A stretch of DNA of 45,148 bases from Haloarculaceae archaeon (GCA_007122455.1 SKTU01000113.1:1-45148), one strand, 5' to 3'; positions 32,061 through 39,739 are shown, counted from the stretch's first letter. Translations and numbers: made by a program. Notes: generated by a model from the letters alone, not told the origin.

Positions 32061-32780
32061 ATGAACCGACGAAGCTACCTCGGTACACTCGGATCGGTGG
32101 GGGTCGCCGCGACGGCCGGCTGTCTCGATGCGGTCGCACTCACCGACGACAGCCGGACGGCACTCTCTCCCCCCGAACAGCCGCGGGGCGAGCCGATCCA
32201 CCCGACCCACGACGACGAGTTTCCGCCGTTTCGACTCATGGATCCGATCGCCGACGCCGAGATCTCGCTCGAGGGACTCACCGGCGATCGGGCGTTCGTG
32301 ATGACGTTCATCTACACGTCGTGCACCGAACAGTGCGGAACGCTCGTCCGACTCCTCCAGCTGATACAGGAGGACGCCCGCGAGCGTGGCTACGGCGACG
32401 ACGTCGCACTGCTCGCGATGACGTTCGATCCCGAGACGGACGGGCGAGACGAGCTCCGGGAGTACGGCGAGCTGTTCGGCGTCGATCTCGAGGCCGGGAA
32501 CTTCCACTTCCTCCGGCCGGAGAGCAACGACGAGGCGCTCGAGATCATCAACGAGCGGTTCGGCGTCCCGGCCGAGTTGGACGACGTGGGGGATCACGAT
32601 CACAACCACGACGACCACGATCACGACGATCACAACCACGGCCACGGAATCCACTACTACATGCTCTTTATCGTCAACGAGGAGGGGATCGTCGAGCGCT
32701 CCTACCCGAACGTCGTCGACAGCCGCGAAGAGACGAGACCGAAGGCGATCATCGAGAGCGTCCGGACGGTGGTGGAGTAG
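32061..32780 (+). CDS. SCO1/SenC-type copper chaperone lipoprotein with His-rich insert
   Basis: 239 residues. N-terminus MNRRSYLGTLGSVGVAATAGC is a Tat-like signal with lipobox (Cys21). The SCO domain has the copper pair Cys88-x3-Cys92 in TSCTEQC and the third ligand His198 (GIHYYMLF). Unusual is an insert at residues ~179-197 made almost only of His and Asp (with Asn and Gly), just before the ligand His, absent from standard SCO proteins; it could buffer copper or other metal. It inserts Cu into CuA of subunit II on the outer face. It lies 7 bp after the last cba gene and 1 bp before the thioredoxin-like gene. Confidence 0.92.
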   Translation: MNRRSYLGTLGSVGVAATAGCLDAVALTDDSRTALSPPEQPRGEPIHPTHDDEFPPFRLMDPIADAEISLEGLTGDRAFVMTFIYTSCTEQCGTLVRLLQLIQEDARERGYGDDVALLAMTFDPETDGRDELREYGELFGVDLEAGNFHFLRPESNDEALEIINERFGVPAELDDVGDHDHNHDDHDHDDHNHGHGIHYYMLFIVNEEGIVERSYPNVVDSREETRPKAIIESVRTVVE

Positions 32781-32781
32781 C

Positions 32782-33324
32782 GTGCGTCGTCGCGATGTCG
32801 TCGCCGGAATCGTCGGCGTCGGGGCACTCGGCAGCGCCGGCTTCACTGCCGTCTACGGACTCCCCACGAGTTCCGAGGGCGAGGATCGACGACACGAGCC
32901 GATCGATCTCGAAACCGTGGCCGCGACCGGCAGCGATGCGGGAACGGTCACGGTCCCCACCGAGAGCGGAGTGACGTTCGTGGATCTGTTCGCGACGACC
33001 TGCGACGTCTGTCGGGAGCAGATGCCAACCCTCGGCGAACTACACGACCGGTACGGCGAGGAGATGACGTTCGTCTCGGTCACGAACGAGCGGGCGCAGT
33101 TCGTCGACGACGATGCGCTGGCGGCGTGGTGGGATGACCACGACGGCCGGTGGACGCTCGCTCGGGATCCCACGTCCGAACTCATCGTCCACTACGGCAC
33201 CTCGACGCCGACCGCCGTCCTCTTCGATTCGGCCGGCAACGTCGTCTGGGAGGATACCGGACGGAAGTCACTCGAGGAGTTCGAGGCAAACGTTCGGCCG
33301 GTCCTCGAGCGCGAGCGGGCGTGA
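32782..33324 (+). CDS. TlpA/thioredoxin-like exported reductase
   Basis: 180 residues from a GTG at 32782. N-terminus MRRRDVVAGIVGVGALGSAGF is a signal-anchor or Tat-like sequence. A thioredoxin fold follows with Cys74-x2-Cys77 in ATTCDVCREQMPTLGELHDRY and a cis-Pro in TPTAVLFD. TlpA-like proteins keep SCO or CuA cysteines reduced outside the cell. It is immediately downstream of SCO1 and 7 bp before CcdA, its likely electron donor, so the three form a copper-site assembly module. Confidence 0.85.
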   Translation: MRRRDVVAGIVGVGALGSAGFTAVYGLPTSSEGEDRRHEPIDLETVAATGSDAGTVTVPTESGVTFVDLFATTCDVCREQMPTLGELHDRYGEEMTFVSVTNERAQFVDDDALAAWWDDHDGRWTLARDPTSELIVHYGTSTPTAVLFDSAGNVVWEDTGRKSLEEFEANVRPVLERERA

Positions 33325-33331
33325 GCGAGCG

Positions 33332-33985
33332 ATGGTAACCGCGCTGGATCTACTGTTCGCACTCACAGCCGGTTTCGGGACGTTCTTTTCGCCGTGTGCG
33401 TATCCGCTCTTACCGGGCTACGTCGGCTACTACGTGAGTCAGACCGAGGGGACGGGACGGTCGCTCGGCGGACCGCTTCTCCGCGGGATCACGGCTGGCG
33501 TCGGAATATTCCTCACGTTCGCCGTTTCGATCGGTCTCGTCTTTACGGTCGGCTACCACACAGTCGCCGGCATCGAGCTACTCGAACCGATCGTCGGAGT
33601 CGCGTTGCTCGTCCTCGGCGCGCTCGTCGCTGTCGACCGTGCGCCGTCGCTCTCGGTCCCGCTTCCGAAGCGTCGTTCGAGCGTGCTCGGCTTCGGCGTC
33701 TTCGGTGCTGGCTACGCGGTCGCGGCGATCGGCTGCGTTGTACCGCTCTTCGTCGGCGTCGTCGGACGGGCGCTCGCGCTACCGACCGGCGGCGCACTCC
33801 TCGTTCTCGGTACGTACGTCGGTACCGTGCTGGTGTTGATGGTCGCGCTGACCGTCGTGGCGGGTGTCGGCGTCGCCACCGGGGCGGGTCGACTCTCCGC
33901 CCGAGCTTCCCTGCTCAAACGGGCCGCAGGAGTGGTGATGGTTGCAGCGGGAATCGGACAGCTGGCGGTCGCGGGCGTCGTCTGA
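33332..33985 (+). CDS. CcdA/DsbD-type transmembrane thiol transporter
   Basis: 217 residues with six transmembrane helices. The redox pair of the family is present: Cys in TFFSPCAYPLLPGYVGYYV (helix I) and Cys in AAIGCVVPLFVG (helix IV). It carries reducing equivalents from cytoplasmic thioredoxin to outside thiols. It lies directly after the TlpA-like gene (7 bp), completing an SCO-TlpA-CcdA set for assembling CuA. Both cysteines argue that it is functional. Confidence 0.88.
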   Translation: MVTALDLLFALTAGFGTFFSPCAYPLLPGYVGYYVSQTEGTGRSLGGPLLRGITAGVGIFLTFAVSIGLVFTVGYHTVAGIELLEPIVGVALLVLGALVAVDRAPSLSVPLPKRRSSVLGFGVFGAGYAVAAIGCVVPLFVGVVGRALALPTGGALLVLGTYVGTVLVLMVALTVVAGVGVATGAGRLSARASLLKRAAGVVMVAAGIGQLAVAGVV

Positions 33986-33988
33986 TCG

Positions 33989-34000
33989 CGGAGATATTCG
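33989..34000 (+). promoter_or_regulatory. Weak CGAACAT-type site before the sulfite-oxidase-fold gene
   Basis: CGGAGATATTCG shares nine of twelve bases with the relevant consensus variants and ends exactly 38 bp before the ATG at 34039. The spacing is what makes it credible. Confidence 0.4.
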
Positions 34001-34038
34001 CCCAAACCGTTTTGCGCACGGACTCCGCAGTTCACCCG

Positions 34039-34545
34039 ATGAGTGGGCTCGAACGCCACGAGGTTCCGGACGACGTCGACGGTGACGAGTGGCGGCTCCG
34101 GATAACGGGCGCGGTCGAACGTTCCGTGGAGCTGTCCGAACGCGATCTCGAAGCGTACGCGATGGAGACGTTTACGTCCGATTTCGACTGTATCGCGGGA
34201 TGGACGGCGGCGGGGCTCTCGTGGAGGGGAGTTCGCGTCGGGACGCTTCTCGATCGCGCGACGCCGACGGCCGACTGCCGATACGCGCTCGTTCGTGCAG
34301 CGGACGGGGAGTACGCCTGTTCGTTCCCGCTGGATCGTCTCCGGAGCGCAGTTCTCGCCGTCGAACTGGACGGCGAGCGGTTGCCACTCGAACACGGCGG
34401 CCCGGCCCGGTTAGTTCCGACGGCGACCGACGCCGATTGCTGGGAGTCGATCAAGTGGGTCGAGGGTATCGAACTCCACCGTTCCGAGCCGGCGGCGTCC
34501 GACACCGCGAAAGCGACTGCGCTCTCCCGGATCGATGCGCAGTAA
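34039..34545 (+). CDS. Small sulfite-oxidase-fold (molybdopterin-binding) protein
   Basis: 168 residues forming only the oxidoreductase molybdopterin-binding domain: WRLRITGAVERSVELSERDLEAY, then FDCIAGWTAAGLSWRGVRVGTLL with the Mo-ligand Cys (FDC), and a SVPLDRL-type SFPLDRLRSAVLAVELDGERLPLEHGGPARLVPT block. There is no Tat signal and no dimerisation domain. Small cytoplasmic members like this are common in haloarchaea; substrate unknown. It overlaps the methyltransferase gene by 11 bp, so they are co-translated. Confidence 0.85.
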   Translation: MSGLERHEVPDDVDGDEWRLRITGAVERSVELSERDLEAYAMETFTSDFDCIAGWTAAGLSWRGVRVGTLLDRATPTADCRYALVRAADGEYACSFPLDRLRSAVLAVELDGERLPLEHGGPARLVPTATDADCWESIKWVEGIELHRSEPAASDTAKATALSRIDAQ

Positions 34546-35152
34546 CGTCTCGAAGTGGGAGCGTCGGTTCCGGAACCGGGAGTATCCCACCGATCCCGAG
34601 CCGTCGGCGGTGCTCCGCCGATACCTTCCGAGCTGTCCGGATGGGCGCGCACTCGACGTCGCGACTGGAACCGGACGGAACGCCGTCTTCCTCGCGGAAC
34701 GGGGATACGAGGTCGACGCGATCGACCAGTCCCGCGCCGGGTTGGAGATCGCCCGAGAGACGGCGACCGACCGTGGCGTCGAGAGAAGGATCGAATGGAT
34801 TCAGGCCGACCTCTCGAGACACGTCTTTCCGCCGTCGACGTACGACCTCGTCACGATCAGCTTCTATCGGCCGGTCGATCGACTGCCCGACATCAAGGCG
34901 ACGCTGCGCGACGGTGGCGTGCTGTTCGTACAACACCACCTTCGGTCCTCGAAACCGACCGAATCCGGCTCGAGCGACGATCGGTACCGGTTCGCGGCCA
35001 ACGAACTGCTCCACGCCGCGATCGATCTGACCGTACTCTACTACGCGGAGCGAGGCGGCGTCCGGGACGACGGCCGCCGAAGCGCCACCGTCGAGTTGCT
35101 CGCACGGAACTCCTCGGGGACAAACCAGACGTATCCCCGTATCGAGGAGTGA
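34535..35152 (+). CDS. Class I SAM-dependent methyltransferase (TehB-like)
   Basis: 205 residues. Motif I is ALDVATGTGRNAVFLAERGYEVDAIDQS, motif II/III are near EWIQADLSRHVFPPSTYDLVTISFY. The early WERRFRNREYPTDPEPSAVLRRYLPSCP segment is as in TehB/SAM methyltransferases that act on tellurite, selenite or thiols. The substrate cannot be told. It overlaps the sulfite-oxidase-fold gene by 11 bp and converges on the cupin gene with 2 bp between stops. Confidence 0.85.
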   Translation: MRSNVSKWERRFRNREYPTDPEPSAVLRRYLPSCPDGRALDVATGTGRNAVFLAERGYEVDAIDQSRAGLEIARETATDRGVERRIEWIQADLSRHVFPPSTYDLVTISFYRPVDRLPDIKATLRDGGVLFVQHHLRSSKPTESGSSDDRYRFAANELLHAAIDLTVLYYAERGGVRDDGRRSATVELLARNSSGTNQTYPRIEE

Positions 35153-35154
35153 GT

Positions 35155-35457
35155 TCAGTCGATGCGTCGGGCGAGCACCAACAGCGCGTCGCTCGTCTCG
35201 ATCGCCTTCGGCGACAGTTCGTGTCGGCCGTCGACCCGGACGACGTCCCCGGTTTCGATCGTCTGCGTCTCGTCGTCGACATCCAGTTCCAACCGCCCCG
35301 AACGGAGATAGAGGACGACTCGGCGCTCCGGATGGGTGTGCGGCTCGACGCGCTCGCCGGCGTCGAGCTGTAGCCGGATTACGACCGGTTCGCCGCCGTC
35401 GAACGGTCGGGCGTGCGGTGCTGCAGTCAGTTCGTCGAGGGATCTGCGCTCGATCAT
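35155..35457 (-). CDS. Cupin-fold protein
   Basis: 100 residues, a small double-stranded beta helix. Motif one reads GERVEPHTHPERRVVLYLRSGRLELDVDD (H-T-H with a later E/R replaced by R) and motif two ETGDVVRVDGRHELSPKA with a His; a metal site with three His is likely. The ATG at 35457 overlaps the stop of a 14-codon leader ORF (ATGA). The regulon site at 35539 belongs to this transcript. Possible roles are a metal-bound sensor or dioxygenase-like protein; not specified. Confidence 0.85.
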   Translation of the reverse strand: MIERRSLDELTAAPHARPFDGGEPVVIRLQLDAGERVEPHTHPERRVVLYLRSGRLELDVDDETQTIETGDVVRVDGRHELSPKAIETSDALLVLARRID

Positions 35458-35498
35458 CGTTTCTTCGGGGGAATCGTTTTGACGGCTATCTCCAACAT
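35454..35498 (-). CDS. Possible 14-residue leader peptide before the cupin gene
   Basis: ATG at 35498, 40 bp after the regulon site at 35539, opens MLEIAVKTIPPKKR and stops with a TGA overlapping the cupin ATG. The overlap and canonical spacing favour translation; the Pro-Pro-Lys-Lys end could slow ribosomes. No homologue is known. Confidence 0.4.
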   Translation of the reverse strand: MLEIAVKTIPPKKR

Positions 35499-35538
35499 AC
35501 GCGCGATCGTTCGCGCCGCGCACGGCTCGCTGTTGTCG

Positions 35539-35550
35539 CGAACATCTTCG
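35539..35550 (-). promoter_or_regulatory. CGAACAT-type regulon site before the leader/cupin genes
   Basis: CGAACATCTTCG, 40 bp before the leader ATG at 35498 and 81 bp before the cupin ATG at 35457. Confidence 0.65.
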
Positions 35551-35556
35551 GGAGCG

Positions 35557-36882
35557 TCACACCAGTACGGCCTCGACGAGGATCCCAACGAGGACGCCGC
35601 CCAGATAGACGTTCGAGGCGACGAAGCTGCGGTAGGTCGCCGCTGGCGTGTCGAGACGGTACTGCTGGACGATACTGAGGAGGAAGATGGCACCGGCGAG
35701 AACTGCGATAGCCGCGTAGATCGTGCCGAACTCGACGGTAACTCCGAGATAGACGGCGACCGCGAGGGTGGAACCGAACCAGAAGACGATCCGGCGACGT
35801 GTGGCCGCGATCCCTCTCTCGACCGGGACCATCGGGTAGGACGCGCGGGCGTAATCGTCGCGATAGACGATCGCCAGGTTGTAGAAGTGAGCCGGTGTCC
35901 AGCAGACGACGAGTGCAGCCAGAAGCAACGCCGGGAGACCGACGCCGTTCGTCACCGCGGCCCAGCCGATCACTGCCGGTAGGGCACCGGAACCGCCACC
36001 GATTACGGTGTTCCACGCCGTCGTCGGCTTCAGGACGACCGTGTAGACGACACTGTAATAAACGATAGCTGCGAGCGTGAGGACCGCGGCGACCACGTTG
36101 ACGAGCGCGACGAGAATCACCATCGAGGCGACGCCGAGCGAGAGCCCGAACGCCGTCGCTCGACGCGGACTGACTTGGTGCGTCGCGACCGGGCGTTCGG
36201 TGGTCCGCTCCATCCGTCGGTCCCTGTCGCGCTCGTAGACGTGATTGAACGTTCCCGACGCCCCGACAGCGAGCACGCCGCCGGCGAGCGTCGCCACGAC
36301 GGTTACGCCGTCGATCGACGCGCCGGTCGCGACAGCCAGCGCCATCCCGGCGAGTGCGAGCAGACAGAGGAGCCACATCAATCGCGGTTTCGTGAGCGCG
36401 ACGTAGGCCCGGACGCGATCGCGGAGCGTTGGGTGGCGGTCCAGAATCGGCGAGGTCGTCACCGCGTCGTCGGTCGGTGCAGATTCGGTGGGGACTCCGC
36501 TCTCGTGTTCGAGTTGCCAGACGAGCGTCAACAGGAGGAGACCGAACACGGCGACGCCGCCGAGCAGGTGTAGCTGGTCGACGGGCGCTCCGACGTTGAG
36601 GGGGATCGTCCCGACGGCGTGTGCCATCCCGAGGAGTCCCTGTATCGGGACGATGGCGACCGCTACGGCGGTTCCGAGCCGGACTCTACTCGGCGCGTCA
36701 CCGAGAAAGACGCCGACGGCGGCGACGACGAGCAATCCCCAGACTGTCGCGGCCGCGACGTAGTGTGCCCCCGCAACGACCGGCGTGCCGCCGGTGGCCG
36801 CGGTCGTCGCACCGAAGGCCACCGCGACGTACGTACCGAGAACTGCAGCGGTCAGTAGTCCCGAAGGACGAACCCCTCTCAT
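35557..36882 (-). CDS. ctaB: Heme O synthase (protoheme farnesyltransferase) with CtaA-like N-terminal domain
   Basis: 441 residues. The C-terminal ~280 residues are a UbiA-superfamily prenyltransferase: NHVYERDRDRRMERTTERP (N-x3-D-x3-D, residues ~214-232) and YRDDYARASYPMVP (second Asp-rich motif), with about nine helices. The N-terminal ~150 residues add four helices resembling the CtaA/COX15 half (GAHYVAAATVWGLLVV, MAHAVGTIPLNVG, VDQLHLLGGVAVFGLLLLTL), an arrangement usual in haloarchaea. It makes heme O from heme B for the terminal oxidase. A CGAATATGTTCG site at 36921 ends 38 bp before its ATG. It is divergent from ahbC, so heme production and modification share one control region. Confidence 0.9.
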   Translation of the reverse strand: MRGVRPSGLLTAAVLGTYVAVAFGATTAATGGTPVVAGAHYVAAATVWGLLVVAAVGVFLGDAPSRVRLGTAVAVAIVPIQGLLGMAHAVGTIPLNVGAPVDQLHLLGGVAVFGLLLLTLVWQLEHESGVPTESAPTDDAVTTSPILDRHPTLRDRVRAYVALTKPRLMWLLCLLALAGMALAVATGASIDGVTVVATLAGGVLAVGASGTFNHVYERDRDRRMERTTERPVATHQVSPRRATAFGLSLGVASMVILVALVNVVAAVLTLAAIVYYSVVYTVVLKPTTAWNTVIGGGSGALPAVIGWAAVTNGVGLPALLLAALVVCWTPAHFYNLAIVYRDDYARASYPMVPVERGIAATRRRIVFWFGSTLAVAVYLGVTVEFGTIYAAIAVLAGAIFLLSIVQQYRLDTPAATYRSFVASNVYLGGVLVGILVEAVLV

Positions 36883-36920
36883 ACTCCGGCATAAACCGGC
36901 CGCCGTCCCGTCGGTTGTGG

Positions 36921-36932
36921 CGAATATGTTCG
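36921..36932 (-). promoter_or_regulatory. CGAACAT-type regulon site before ctaB
   Basis: CGAATATGTTCG ends 38 bp before the ATG at 36882. Confidence 0.7.
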
Positions 36933-36957
36933 GACCGCTGTGGTGACGCTCCCCGGG

Positions 36958-36969
36958 CGAACATCATCG
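36958..36969 (+). promoter_or_regulatory. CGAACAT-type regulon site before the leader ORF/ahbC
   Basis: CGAACATCATCG followed by GGAAAA ends 38 bp before an ATG at 37008 and 126 bp before ahbC at 37096. Confidence 0.7.
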
Positions 36970-37007
36970 GGAAAACGGACTGAGTCGTTCGGCGATTTGT
37001 CGAACGT

Positions 37008-37088
37008 ATGTCGGAGCACAGTCGCGGTCGGACGGCCGAGCCTCGTTCGGAGAGCAGACGACCACAGATCGGTGTTGTAGGGGCGTAG
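37008..37088 (+). CDS. Possible 26-residue leader peptide before ahbC
   Basis: The ATG at 37008, 38 bp after the site at 36958, opens 26 codons (start MSEHSRGRTAEPRSESRRP, end IGVVGA) and stops at 37088, 7 bp before the ATG of ahbC at 37096. The frame differs from ahbC. The canonical spacing argues that the message starts here, and that ahbC is translated after this short ORF. Arg-rich; no homologue known. Confidence 0.4.
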   Translation: MSEHSRGRTAEPRSESRRPQIGVVGA

Positions 37089-37095
37089 CGCAGAG

Positions 37096-38310
37096 ATGAT
37101 CTCCATCAGTAAACTGCTCTGTGGACTGGACGCCGAGAGCGACGGTCTTCGGTACGACGCCGCTACGGAGTCCACAGAGCCGCAGATCGCCGACCGGTAT
37201 CAGCGTCGACCGGTCGTCGTCTGGAACGTCACGAAGCAGTGTAACCTCTACTGTCAGCACTGTTACGCCAGCGCCGATCGGGAAGTCGCCCCCGGAGAGC
37301 TGAGGACGGCCGAGGGAAAGCGGTTGCTCGACGAGCTCGCGGGCTACGGCGTCCCGGTCGTCCTCTTTTCGGGCGGCGAACCGCTCGTTCGGGAGGATCT
37401 GGTCGAACTCGTCGACTACGCCGACGATCGAGGCATTCGACCGGTGCTCTCGACCAATGGGACGCTCATCACGCCGGAGACGGCGACCGAACTCCGAGAG
37501 GCCGGCCTGAAATACGCGGGTATCTCCGTCGACGGTATGCCCGAGCGGAACGACCGATTCCGTGGTCGCGAAGGCGCGTTCGACGCGGCCGTTCGCGGGA
37601 TCGAGGCCACCCTCGAAGCGGGAATAAAAACCGGACTCCGATACACGATCACCGAGCGGAACGTCGCGGATCTCGAGGCTGTCGTCGAGCTGTTACACGA
37701 GATCGGCGTCGATCGGTTCTGCTTTTACCACCTCGATTACGGTGGTCGTGGCGCCGACATCTCCGACGTGGACCTCGATCCGCTCGAAAAGCGAACGGCG
37801 GTCGAGACGCTCTGTGAGTTGACGCGCGCCTACTACGATCGGGGGGAGGCGATCGAGACGCTGCTGGTCGGCAACTACGCCGACGCCGCGTTCCTCGTCG
37901 AGTACGTGGCCGCGGAGCTCGGTCGAGAGGCCGCGACGGCAGTGTACCGGAAGCTCCAGCGCAACGGCGGCGACCCGGCGGGCGAACGCGTCGCCGACGT
38001 CGACTACCAGGGGAACGTCCATCTCACTCAGTTCTGGCAGGGGTATTCGCTCGGCAACGTCCGCGACCGACCCTTTAGTGCGATCTGGGACGACGAGGCG
38101 AATCCGTTGCTGACTCGGCTCCGAGAGCGGGAGAGCCACCTTTCCGGACGGTGTGTCGACTGCAGTTATAAGGGAATCTGCCGCGGCGGCTCGCGACTCC
38201 GCGCGCTCGCGGTCCATGGCGACATCGACGCCCCGGATCCGCAGTGTTATCTCACCGACGAGGAGATCGAATCGCCGCCACCGATCGAGCCAGCCTCGCC
38301 GGCCGGCTGA
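37096..38310 (+). CDS. ahbC: AhbC-like radical SAM/SPASM enzyme (Fe-coproporphyrin synthase, siroheme route)
   Basis: 404 residues. The start MISISKLLC is that of AhbC/NirJ-type enzymes; the radical SAM cluster is Cys49-x3-Cys53-x2-Cys56 in TKQCNLYCQHCYASA, followed by FSGGEPL and STNGT. The SPASM half has GNVHLTQFWQGYSLGNVRDRPFSAIW and a final CVDCSYKGICRGGSRLRALAVHGDIDAPDPQC. AhbC removes two acetate side chains from 12,18-didecarboxysiroheme to give Fe-coproporphyrin III in archaeal heme synthesis. The radical SAM enzyme beside it (stop 14 bp away, convergent) is a different family. NirJ (heme d1) is the alternative assignment. Confidence 0.85.
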   Translation: MISISKLLCGLDAESDGLRYDAATESTEPQIADRYQRRPVVVWNVTKQCNLYCQHCYASADREVAPGELRTAEGKRLLDELAGYGVPVVLFSGGEPLVREDLVELVDYADDRGIRPVLSTNGTLITPETATELREAGLKYAGISVDGMPERNDRFRGREGAFDAAVRGIEATLEAGIKTGLRYTITERNVADLEAVVELLHEIGVDRFCFYHLDYGGRGADISDVDLDPLEKRTAVETLCELTRAYYDRGEAIETLLVGNYADAAFLVEYVAAELGREAATAVYRKLQRNGGDPAGERVADVDYQGNVHLTQFWQGYSLGNVRDRPFSAIWDDEANPLLTRLRERESHLSGRCVDCSYKGICRGGSRLRALAVHGDIDAPDPQCYLTDEEIESPPPIEPASPAG

Positions 38311-38324
38311 TCGGAGGAGTGAAT

Positions 38325-39425
38325 CTACGTGCTCGTGAGAGATCGATTCGGAAGTGGCCCGTCGTAGGCCTCCGGAACGTAGCTGCAGAGCGGATCGCTC
38401 TCGAGCGGATCGCCGGTGTAGGCGTACGCTCTCGACCGACTCCCACCGCAGACGTGCCGGAACTCGCAGGCTCCGCACTTCCCTTCGAGGGCGTCGCAGT
38501 CCCGCAACGTCTCGAACAGCGTCGACTCGCGGTAAATGTCGACGACACCCCGGTCCCGGACGTTCCCGGCCGATTCCGGGAGGAATCCCGAGGGGTAGAC
38601 CTCGCCCGTGTGACTCACGAACGCGAACCCGTTTCCGGCCGTGATTCCGGTGCGGCGGCCGATCCCGTCCGGCGGCGTGGCGTCGGCGCCGGCGTCGCTG
38701 CGACGTCGCTGGAGTGCGACGCGTCGGTAGTGCGGCGCCTCGGTCGTCTTGACGCCGAACGATGAGGCCTCGTTTACTTCGGCGAGCCACTCCATGACGC
38801 GCTCGGCCCGCTCGGGAGCGATCGGTTCGAGCAGCCGACCGCGACCGACCGGAACCAGGAAAAACACCGACCACAGCACCGCCTCGAGCTCCGAGACGAG
38901 TTCGCGGATCCGGGGGAGTTCCGAGACGGTTTCCGCACAGACGGTCGTGTTTATCTGTAAGGGTAGCCCGGCGGCGTTCGCGGCGCGAGCGGCGCCGATC
39001 GTCTGCTCGAAACTCCCCCGTTCCCCCCGGAACGCGTCGTGGCGTTCGGCCGACGCGCCGTCGAGGCTCAGTGCCATGCGGCGGACCCCGGCCTCTTGGA
39101 GCGATCGGATCGACTCGGAGGTGAGCGAAGCGGTCCCACTCGGCGTCAGCGTCATGAGCAGTCCCCGGTCGACGCCGTACTCGATCAGCTCGTGGACGTC
39201 GTCGCGGTAGAGTGGGTCGCCGCCGGAGAGGACCACGAGCTGGTTTTCGCCGAACTCCCGCGCGGCGTCGAGTAACCGCTTCCCCTCGGCGGTCGACAAC
39301 TCCTCCGGATGCCTGTTCGGCCTGGCCTCCGCACGGCAGTGCTTGCAGGCCAGATCGCACGCCTGCGTCAGTTCCCAGATGAGGACGAACGGCCGCTCGC
39401 TCGTGTCGACGGCGCCCGGCCTCAT
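38325..39425 (-). CDS. TIGR04053-type radical SAM/SPASM enzyme
   Basis: 366 residues from the ATG at 39425, which overlaps the stop of the CGCGG gene (ATGA). The SAM cluster is Cys23-x3-Cys27-x2-Cys30 in QACDLACKHCRAEA; LSGGDPLYRDDV, SPSGT-like TPSGTASLTSE, and LSLDGASAERHDAFRGERGSFEQT follow. The SPASM part has SGFLPESAGNVRDRGV and CGACEFRHVCGGSRSRAYAY. This pattern belongs to the TIGR04053 group, whose haloarchaeal members occur beside CGCGG and Htur_1727-like proteins. It is likely to modify a peptide; heme chemistry as in AhbD is the alternative. Translational coupling to a candidate precursor is the best evidence for RiPP maturation. Confidence 0.88.
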   Translation of the reverse strand: MRPGAVDTSERPFVLIWELTQACDLACKHCRAEARPNRHPEELSTAEGKRLLDAAREFGENQLVVLSGGDPLYRDDVHELIEYGVDRGLLMTLTPSGTASLTSESIRSLQEAGVRRMALSLDGASAERHDAFRGERGSFEQTIGAARAANAAGLPLQINTTVCAETVSELPRIRELVSELEAVLWSVFFLVPVGRGRLLEPIAPERAERVMEWLAEVNEASSFGVKTTEAPHYRRVALQRRRSDAGADATPPDGIGRRTGITAGNGFAFVSHTGEVYPSGFLPESAGNVRDRGVVDIYRESTLFETLRDCDALEGKCGACEFRHVCGGSRSRAYAYTGDPLESDPLCSYVPEAYDGPLPNRSLTST

Positions 39426-39739
39426 CGTGATTCGACGTGAACGCGCGTCACGTGGCCGCCGCACCCACACCGTTCGACGTATTCGACGTCGGCCCGGTTC
39501 TCGAACGCCGCCTCGAGCGGGCCGTACAGATACTGTTCTGGATGGCCGTGGTCGCCGTGGGTGACGAGGTTGACGTGGTTCCCCGGCGTCGTCCGTTCGA
39601 TCGCCTCGATCGCGTGCTCGACGAGTAATCCAGGGTCGACCGCGTACTGTGGCGTTTCGAGGTTGGCCGACCACGAGTTGTCGTGTACTCGATCGGTGAC
39701 CGGTTCGACGCCCTCGACGTCGCGAGTACTGTTCGACAT
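39422..39739 (-). CDS. CGCGG-family candidate radical-SAM-modified RiPP precursor
   Basis: 105 residues from the ATG at 39739. The ending VEYVERCGCGGHVTRVHVESR carries the CGCGG motif (Cys91, Cys93), the only cysteines, in a conserved GNHVNLVTHGDHGHPEQYLYGPLEAAF context. I know this family as CGCGG, a putative radical-SAM-modified RiPP. The stop overlaps the start of the TIGR04053-type radical SAM gene. The N-terminal ~90 residues are long for a leader and may form a stable His-rich (HGDHGH) domain that binds metal. A regulon site (39780) lies 40 bp before the ATG, shared with a divergent DUF2249 gene. The product structure is unknown. Confidence 0.8.
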   Translation of the reverse strand: MSNSTRDVEGVEPVTDRVHDNSWSANLETPQYAVDPGLLVEHAIEAIERTTPGNHVNLVTHGDHGHPEQYLYGPLEAAFENRADVEYVERCGCGGHVTRVHVESR

